DNA of 64,000 bases from Linum tenue (lineage: Eukaryota > Streptophyta > Magnoliopsida > Malpighiales > Linaceae), in NCBI GenBank assembly GCA_946122785.1, contig CAMGYJ010000011.1, positions 7,874,001-7,938,000 of the forward strand, in the 5' to 3' direction. A program made the position numbers and the translations under genes. Below the pieces are notes generated by a model that was given only the letters and a program-made list of their open reading frames with translations, was not told the origin of the DNA and made no database searches. Position 1 is the stretch's first letter; each line of letters opens with the position of its first letter. Of the stretch, positions 58,066 to 64,000 are shown one piece after another.

Positions 58066-58812
58066 CTATGGATCAGTGACCCAAATGCCCTCATCCGATT
58101 TGAGGAAGGTGATTCTGTTTATTTTCCTTCTGGTAAGGGTACTTGTGTGGAATAATCGAGTGTTGAGATCCCCAAACTGCATCCAATTTGCACGCGATTT
58201 CTGCATCCACAGAATCTCCTCCTGCCAGATGGTTTCTTCAAGTTCTTCTCTAATTCGTTGTTCCAACTCGAGCGAGCTCCTGCTATGTGAGGTCTCGTTG
58301 TACTTCTCAATCTTCTGGAGACGGTTCGCAAGCTGTCTCTTTCTTTTGAAGATGTTTCCAAAAATTTCCTTATTCCACTCCTGAAGCTTCTCTGCCAAGG
58401 CCTGCAAGGACACTGGGAACTCAGAGCATCCATTCCAGGAACTAGCCATGAAAGGAAAGAAGTCAGGATGGGCAAGCCATGGGGCCAGGAACTGGAAACG
58501 TCTCACCAGTTTGGCCTTGTTTTTCTGCTCCACGTTTCATGTGAGAATTGGTTTATGGTCGGACTTGAGCTTGATCAGGTGATGGGTTGAAGAAGCAGGA
58601 AAGTGGTGGATCCATTCCAGGTTGCAGAGACTACGATAAAGTCTTTCTCTGATCCTAGACATCTTGGTAAACCAGGTAAACTTTGGTCCTGAGAACCCAA
58701 GATCAACCAGCCCACAATCGTTAATGCACTCATTGAAGTCTCTAACTTTAGCTTGGTTGAAAGGAGCTCCACCCATCTTTTCAGATGGTCCAGTGATTGA
58801 ATTAAAGTCACC
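58066..58812 (-). pseudogene. LINE endonuclease C-terminus and EN-RT linker
   Basis: 58537-58776 carries the end of an AP-endonuclease-like domain (CGLVDLGFSGPKFTW and KSDHKPI). 58066-58533 carries the linker with W-N-ifgni, the basic coiled region and MQFGDLNTRLFH near 58150, typical of plant L1 ORF2. A stop between the two frames and the loss of the N-terminal endonuclease half show it is dead. Confidence 0.88.
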
Positions 58813-58815
58813 AGT

Positions 58816-59842
58816 CTGGGAGTTCTATGCCTCCTTCCGCCACAACCAGAGGGGGAATGCCGACCACAGTAACGCCGTTCAATTCACACTTGGCGGGGTC
58901 GAGCACTCCATCAGCTACTGGGAATTCGCCAATGCACTCCGGGTGAATTCCCCCCACGCCAGCGACGGGGTCCTGCGCTTGGACCTCACCGATCCCACCG
59001 ATTTTCCTTGCCAGGCATACTTCCGGCAGATCTGTCATCCCGACTACGTGGATGTGGAGTACATCGCCAGCCAGACGAGAGGCGCTCTCCTCCGGCCAGA
59101 GTGGTGCATCCTCAACCACTTGTTGTGCACCCCCTACACCCCCAGCAAGGGCTCGGCCAACCGGGTCACCCTCCGGACTCTCTGGTTCATGGAGGCGATG
59201 GGTCGCTCTGAGGACACCATCCAGCTGGGCTCGGTGGTCGCCCGGACGTTTGCGAAAGCTGCTGCCAGCCAGAGTCGCGCCCTTGTCTGTGGCCCGGTCA
59301 TCACGGCCCTCGCTCGCTACTACGGGGTCGACATCACCGGGATGACTCTGGTCCACGGCCCCACTCCACTCAGTGTGGCCACCCTCCGTCATCAGCACCT
59401 GGTGGCCCGCCAGGGGCGTGTTCAGTGGATTGCGGGGTTTCCCCAGCCACCTGCGCCAGCCGAGGGCGACCAGGCAGAGTCCAGCGCTGCTGGATCCCGC
59501 CGGGTTCCTCGCCGCGCCACTCCTCATGCTCAGGCTCCCGCGAGCCCCGCTGCTGCCCCCCGCTCTCCGGCCCCCCGGTCTCCTCCACCAGTGGTGGTGC
59601 CCATCTCCGATCAGTTAGCGGCTATCGCTCAGCAGAACGAGCGCATCCTGGCCGGCCAGGAACTCATTCACACCCGCCTGGATCGCGAGCGGGACCGCGG
59701 CCGTCGTCTGATGTCCGGCCAGCACTACATCATGTCCTACCTGGGCATGGACCCGAGCGCCGTTCATTATCCTTTCGTCCAGTCCCCGGGGTTTGAGGAC
59801 CAGTACCCACCACCTTCCGGCGATGGTGGCAATGACTGCTAG
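58816..59842 (+). CDS. Athila-type 'putative plant transposon protein', N-terminally truncated
   Basis: An open frame of about 340 codons from WEFYASFRHNQ to QYPPPSGDGGNDC resembles the plant-specific transposon-protein domain (EFYA.F; ...WEFANALRVNSP; LLRPEWCILNHLLCTPYTPSKGS; TLWFMEAM; ITALARYYGVD), followed by a Pro/Ala/Ser-rich linker (about 59460-59600) and a short helical tail (AAIAQQNERILAGQELIHTRLDRERDR). Its role in the element is unknown. The frame is uninterrupted and continues upstream into antisense LINE sequence to an ATG at 58664, making a chimeric 392-codon ORF. The native start is lost. Translation is unproven. Confidence 0.75.
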
Positions 59843-61642
59843 TGGCGCGAGCACCTGGTTCTGATCGTGTTTCCATTTCCAGACTGAGACTCCATGTTTT
59901 TGTTGTTTCTTTTGGATTTGTTTTCTTTTATTTTGGATTGTAGACTCGGAACTTCGGTTCTATCACCCAGTGTGTCTCTTCTGTGACTCTAGCTTTGTGC
60001 CTCGGACTGGGTCCACTCCCAGTCCTCTGCTATTGTCCGATCTACCTCTCGATCTCCGTTCCTGCTTTCCCGGTAACATCGTTCCCCTTCCCTCTGCTCC
60101 ATTGAGGACATTGTCGCATTTAAGTGTGGGGGGGTTCTTTGTATTATTTGGAACGGGTGTATGGGTGCTTGGAGCCTAGTCCACTGTCCAAATCTTGAGA
60201 TTTGAGGGCTCCAAGCACGGCTGTTTGCTTGATATTTGATCGTATTGGCATTGTGGATGTGATTAGAGAATTATGGCTTTTGACTCGATGCATGACAACT
60301 TGAGTGTGACTAAGATAGCCTATTACGATGACTGAGATGTGTAGTAGAGTTGTGTAGGGGTTCAGTTTTCGACTGTTTGCTTACCAACTGCGACTTGTAT
60401 TTGATCACTTGCTTTTGACAGTCATTTATGCATCTAGTTCAGGGAATCAGAATGTGGGATAGAGCATATAGGTAGCCATGTGAGATTTGAGCCTGCTCGT
60501 TTCTTTCTTGTGCGATAGATCCCTCTTCCATGAAATGTAGCATTCACGTTGTCACTAGCTAAAATGACGGGGGCATAGGATTAGCCCACGCCCAAAACTG
60601 ACTGTCCTGATGTGTCATATCCCCTAGTCAGCCCCTTTGAGCCGTGTGTTATCCTTTCTTTTGGTCTATAATGAAAAATCACCCTTGTTGCATCTTTTAG
60701 AAGGTTCCACAGAGTGGTTTTTATATATTCTCTGCTGTTCTGCTAAAGTCTATGTGAGTGTTGGAGGTAGTGCTTAAAAGTTGGGCAGATGTTTGAAATA
60801 TGTGCAGAAGTGGTGGCTCTCTTAAGAAATGAAAAGAAAAATAAAAGAAAAACAAAGACAAATTGAAAGCAAAAGAGAGCCACTACTAAAAATCTGAATA
60901 ATGCCCAGTAAGTAGTGTTTCTTAGCAGTCTGGCTTGGAAATACTGATGTTTATGCCTCCTTCGCTCTTGTGCTCTTAAGAAATTGAGTAATGCAGGATA
61001 GCAGAAAGAAAATACCGGGTTGTTTGACTGTGATTGTGTGTTTGGAATTGTGGAACCTTGTGCTATAACTGCCACCACCTAAAAGGCCTTTTCCCCATGT
61101 CCAAGACCCTAGCCAGTCATTTGAACCTGTGTCTAAGACCTCCGGATTAGTTAGTGGTGACACCCCCTTATGTGAACTCTAGCATTTAGAGGCTGCATTC
61201 ATGGTGAAGAGACGTTAGGGATGAGAGAAGAAGCATGCGCATTTTTCGCATCATATTGTCCTGACCCCACTGGTCGAGAGTGAGCGATTCATTTCTTCAT
61301 TTTCTCTATACTCTTTACCCCGGTGAGGACCTAGATTGCTCGGTCTTAATTCTGATGTCTTGAGCTTTGTGCATGATATGGCTGTTTTGAACAAGTGAGT
61401 GAGTCAAGTCTATGTTGGTTGGTGAACATGAAAGAACTCTTCCTTTGCTCGACTCTATTGCATTCGAATGTCATCTGTGGTGGTTGTCTAGGTTGTCGTT
61501 CGAGTTGCCATGTGTTGATGATCGAAAGCCAGTATGATCCACGTGTTTTATGCCGATACGATTTGCCCTTGAGCCTGCTTGATTGAAATGTCTCAAGCTT
61601 ACCTGGTGTCTGACTTGGTTTGCTTAGGGACAAGCAAACGGT
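59843..61642 (+). other. Non-coding 3' internal region of the Athila-like element
   Basis: No frame above about 110 codons is convincing. A first purine-rich tract TAAGTGTGGGGGGG lies at 60121-60134, preceded by ATTGAGGACATTGTCGCATT. It nearly duplicates the LTR-adjacent tract at 61643. Minus-strand frames here (60743-61163) look like chance. Confidence 0.6.
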
Positions 61643-61656
61643 TAAGTGTGGGGGAG
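61643..61656 (+). promoter_or_regulatory. Polypurine tract
   Basis: TAAGTGTGGGGGAG directly precedes the LTR start TGATAACG (61659), as needed for priming of plus-strand DNA synthesis. Confidence 0.85.
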
Positions 61657-61658
61657 TT

Positions 61659-63015
61659 TGATAACGATATAATTACATGATTTTATACCCCTATTTCTTA
61701 TCCATTTGCGGAGCATGGTTGTGTGTTTTGGCCTATTTTACGCCGGGTTGTGTTACTTTGTCCTATTTCAGGTCCCAGGCGTCAAAGGGAAGGCCAAGCA
61801 CGAGTTTCGGATCGTTTGCAAGTCGTTTGGACGAGCCAGGGCCAAAACACGGGCAGGAGGCCCTCAGAACACGGCCGTGTTCCGGTGACCGTGCTTTTTA
61901 GGCCGAGGCTTCCAAGGGTGGCGTGCACAACCTAAAAAACACGGGCAGGCCTGAGGAAAGCACGGCCGTGTTTTAGCCTGAACACGACCGTGTTTTCAAC
62001 CTGCCCGTGGCCGTGCTTTTAAGGCTGAGGCAAAACACGGGCGGGCTGAGGCAAAACACGGCCGTGCCCTCGACCGTGTTTTGGCCAATGATGCCCTTTT
62101 AGGCAGATTTCAGCCAAATTGAGAGGGGATTCGAGTTTTAGAGAGATAGAACGATTCCTAGAGAGAGAAAGCGACGAACAAGAGTCTCCAAGCGCCCTAG
62201 ATCGATCTTCAACACCATTGGAGCTTGGTTTGAGCTTGGAGAAGTGCCGATTCAACGTCCAGGAGCAGAAATCCATCTTCACAGTATGATTTCCGCGTCT
62301 GATTCTGCTTTTGCTTCCCTCTCCATGGAGTAGTTCTCCCATTCATCTGGGTGTGGGAAACCCTAGTTCTGTATGTTGAGATTGATTGTATGAACCCAAG
62401 TACTGATTCTGTGATTGATTATATTCGATTGAGGTTTTATGATTGAATGACTTGAATCCTGATCAAATTCCTGTTGTTTCTGCTTTAACCTAGAATGAGA
62501 ATATCTGCCTAGGTTAATAAAGTATCCTTGATTGAAGGTAGGGAGTTGGTGACTTTAGTCGAGGAGCCAACTCACTATTCTGTACCGGATTTACTCCGGT
62601 AGTGGAGGTTTTGTTCTTAGGGCCTCAATCTGTCGACTCCGGTGGAGGTTAGTCGCCCGCTAGAGAGTCAGATTGAGAGGGTCTGAAGACCTTTAGTCGA
62701 GACTTCAGGCTGTTTAAGAACCTTCCGCAGTATAATCTTCATAGAAACTGAACTTGGTAATTCCAATCCGGCTTAACTGCAGACTAGGGGGAACCATATC
62801 CGGGTGACCTCTTTAACCTGAATACAACCAGTTTACTTGCTTTGTTTGTTTGGTAGTTTAGACTTGCACTCCAGTTTTATTGCTAGATAACAAGAACTCA
62901 TTGAGTAGTCAGCAAATCTAGGACCCGGGTTGACATATAAACCTAACCCGCAATACTACGCTTTAGGAAGTGGTTTCACTTGGCCAATTCCTAGGGTGAC
63001 AGTAGAGTCGAGTCA
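61659..63015 (+). repeat. 3' LTR of the Athila-like element
   Basis: It starts TGATAACGATATAATTACAT and is about 1.36 kb long. The end is placed at ...GTCGAGTCA because this gives a CA terminus and the sequence type changes after it, but there is no second LTR in the window to confirm. It is related to the fragment at 28962-29735. It contains CGATTCCTAGAGAGAG and a palindromic motif array. Confidence 0.7.
61844..62085. repeat. ACACGGCCGTGT palindrome array in LTR
   Basis: Repeated palindromic or half-palindromic words: AACACGGCCGTGTT near 61867-61880, GCACGGCCGTGTTTT near 61953, AACACGACCGTGTTTT near 61980, CACGGCCGTGCC near 62056, plus many CACGGGC and CCGTGCTTTT halves spaced by GGCTGAGGCA-type linkers. 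It occupies 185-426 bp from the LTR start. Confidence 0.88.
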
Positions 63016-63169
63016 GAAAACTATACCATAAAAATCAGAAGTATTAAAGGAATACACCATCGGAAATTTTGACACTCACCAAAATACTAGCATATGGCCA
63101 TTGCATCTAAATATAGTTGCTTCATATATCGAGGACTTCCAATATAGGTTGCTGGCAAAATCACACTTC
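63016..63169. other. Junction between LTR and Helitron fragment
   Basis: No gene. Sequence after the LTR (gaaaactataccataaaaat) leads into Helitron coding DNA within about 150 bp. Confidence 0.5.
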
Positions 63170-64000
63170 CTAAATGCTTAGCATCGAGATCACCTTTACT
63201 AAATGAATCATGCAATCCCAAATGCTTAGCATCGAGGACTTCCAATATAGCTTGTTCTGCTCGATCGTGGCGAATGCATCAACACAGTAATGCTTGAAAG
63301 CCCTTCCACCATGGAGAAGAGTGTGTCCGTCGCTAGCACGAAACTGTAACCGAAAACAGTAGTACTCTCTTTGAGTAATGTGCTTCCTCTTTGTAGAGGT
63401 GGAACGGTGAGTAGTACGATAACTCCTTCTCAAATGGAATCCATCCTCGCCATTAGGAAACAATAATGGAAAATGCAATGCTTCGAACTTGGGATGTAAA
63501 CTTGAAATATTTTGCAACCCATTGGACCTATGATCAACTATAATATCACAGTCATCCTTGTCAGCTGAAAAATCACATGAAACAAAATAAAACATATGGA
63601 AAACAATCAAAGAGCCTGAAAAAATGCATCGATTATAGACAATTATAAGACACCCTTACCTGGAATTAGTCCAACCACCTCATCCATAGTTCGCGGTTCA
63701 TATTCTACGGAAACTCCTGACTAAGTATTACAATCGTCCAACATACTTTAAAGTCTTGACACCAACCGATGTCGCAGGACACTACCATCATTGGTTGGAA
63801 AGTTGGCTAACCTATTTTCCATCTCAAATTCGGGATCATACACGGAAAGTTGTGAAAATTTAGGTTTACGACCAATCATGGGAAGAAGAGACCCAATCAA
63901 ATGATGATTTTCTCCACAGAGAACAAACGAATATGGACCTCGAGAACCCAAAATCTTAGGATCAACTTTTGCTCCAACCGAAGTAAACAAGAAAGCCCCA
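63170..64000 (-). pseudogene. Helitron Rep N-terminal (helitron-like) domain, partial
   Basis: The minus strand entering from the right edge encodes the N-terminal region of a plant Helitron Rep/helicase: GRK..FSQLSVYDPEFEMENR preceded by RGPYSFVLCGENHHLIGSLLP (63748-63990), then after a probable intron (GTAAGG...TTTTCAG, about 63571-63658) NGLQNISSLHPKFEALHFPLLFPNGEDGFHLR and REYYCFRLQFR...LLHGGRAFKHYCVDAFATIEQNKLYW (63230-63560). A TAG lies near 63725 and the frame decays after the TIEQNKLYW block. The HUH catalytic motif and helicase would lie further downstream (to the left) and are missing. Confidence 0.87.

Larger units (their letters stand above)
54011..58815 (-). mobile_element. L1-type LINE, 5'-truncated, interrupted by a hAT element
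   Basis: Minus-strand order: endonuclease C-terminal part (GDFNSITGPSEKMGG through LKSDHKPI, 58537-58812), linker, RT, zinc-binding domain split by the 1,180-bp hAT element at 55017-56196, RNase H, and an A-rich end near 54011-54017. It is a different subfamily from the LINE in the palindrome. The 5' end is cut at about 58815, where Athila-like sequence begins abruptly. Confidence 0.93.
58816..63015 (+). mobile_element. Athila-like Ty3/gypsy element, 3' part
   Basis: Plus-strand element with a plant transposon-protein ORF (58816-59842), 1.8 kb without genes, a polypurine tract at 61643-61656 and a 3' LTR from 61659. The gag, pol and 5' LTR are absent: the left end is a sharp junction with the LINE at about 58815. 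Base composition jumps to GC-rich at the junction. The Athila assignment rests on the ORF type, the long LTR and the AAGTGTGGGGGAG tract. Confidence 0.8.

Noticed and set aside
58808..59527. A 239-codon minus-strand frame.
   Set aside because: It is the antisense shadow of the GC-rich Athila ORF.
1..64000. An integrated plant pararetrovirus or other viral sequence.
   Set aside because: All RT-bearing sequences seen have LINE or copia domain order and motifs; no movement-protein or coat-protein context was found.

Overview
This is plant nuclear DNA, most likely from a eudicot. The evidence is spliced genes with GT-AG introns, a P450 of the gibberellin pathway, a bystin relative, and a dense set of plant-type transposons (L1-like LINEs with a C-terminal RNase H, Ty1/copia, an Athila-like Ty3/gypsy element, hAT-type MITEs, CACTA, a MULE-type MITE, a Helitron and a tRNA-derived SINE). 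The sequence alone does not identify the species. Only two genes look intact, and they are near-identical copies of one gene: ent-kaurene oxidase (KO, CYP701A family). Almost everything else is transposon or pseudogene.

Region 1 (1-27786) is a giant inverted repeat with no spacer. Its axis lies between 13917 and 13918, and the innermost 202 bp are a perfect palindrome. The left arm runs off the window start. Each arm carries, from the axis outward: a KO gene transcribed outward, two nested hAT-type elements with 8-bp target duplications, a MITE-like segment, an unclassified repeat, a third hAT-type element, a gene-free stretch and a decayed LINE. By eye the arms differ by roughly 1-2%, plus indels (48-bp tandem duplication in a left KO intron, 18-bp deletion in the right LINE, trinucleotide slippage). 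The two KO start codons face away from each other across 595 bp of self-complementary DNA, so both genes have the same promoter in mirror image. An assembly or read fold-back artefact, or an inverted join of two haplotypes, must be excluded.

Region 2 (27787-41325) continues the right-arm LINE and then holds an Athila-like LTR fragment, a complete but decayed copia element with near-identical LTRs, a MULE-type MITE nested in another MITE, a hAT MITE, and a tandemly duplicated LINE 3' end with a non-autonomous CACTA element at the junction.

Region 3 (41326-53480) holds a bystin pseudogene that keeps its introns but has several stops and a 2.3-kb non-autonomous LTR element inside its first exon. 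It is followed by a 5'-truncated copia element with recognisable integrase, RT and RNase H, a tRNA-derived SINE and a hAT-like element.

Region 4 (53486-64000) has two LINEs tail to tail (one interrupted by a 1.2-kb hAT-type element), the 3' part of an Athila-like element with its 3' LTR, and a Helitron Rep fragment leaving the window. The two Athila-like LTRs carry, at the same offset from the LTR start, arrays of short self-complementary GC-rich motifs whose sequences are unrelated to each other. I consider this the most unusual non-genic signal after the palindrome.
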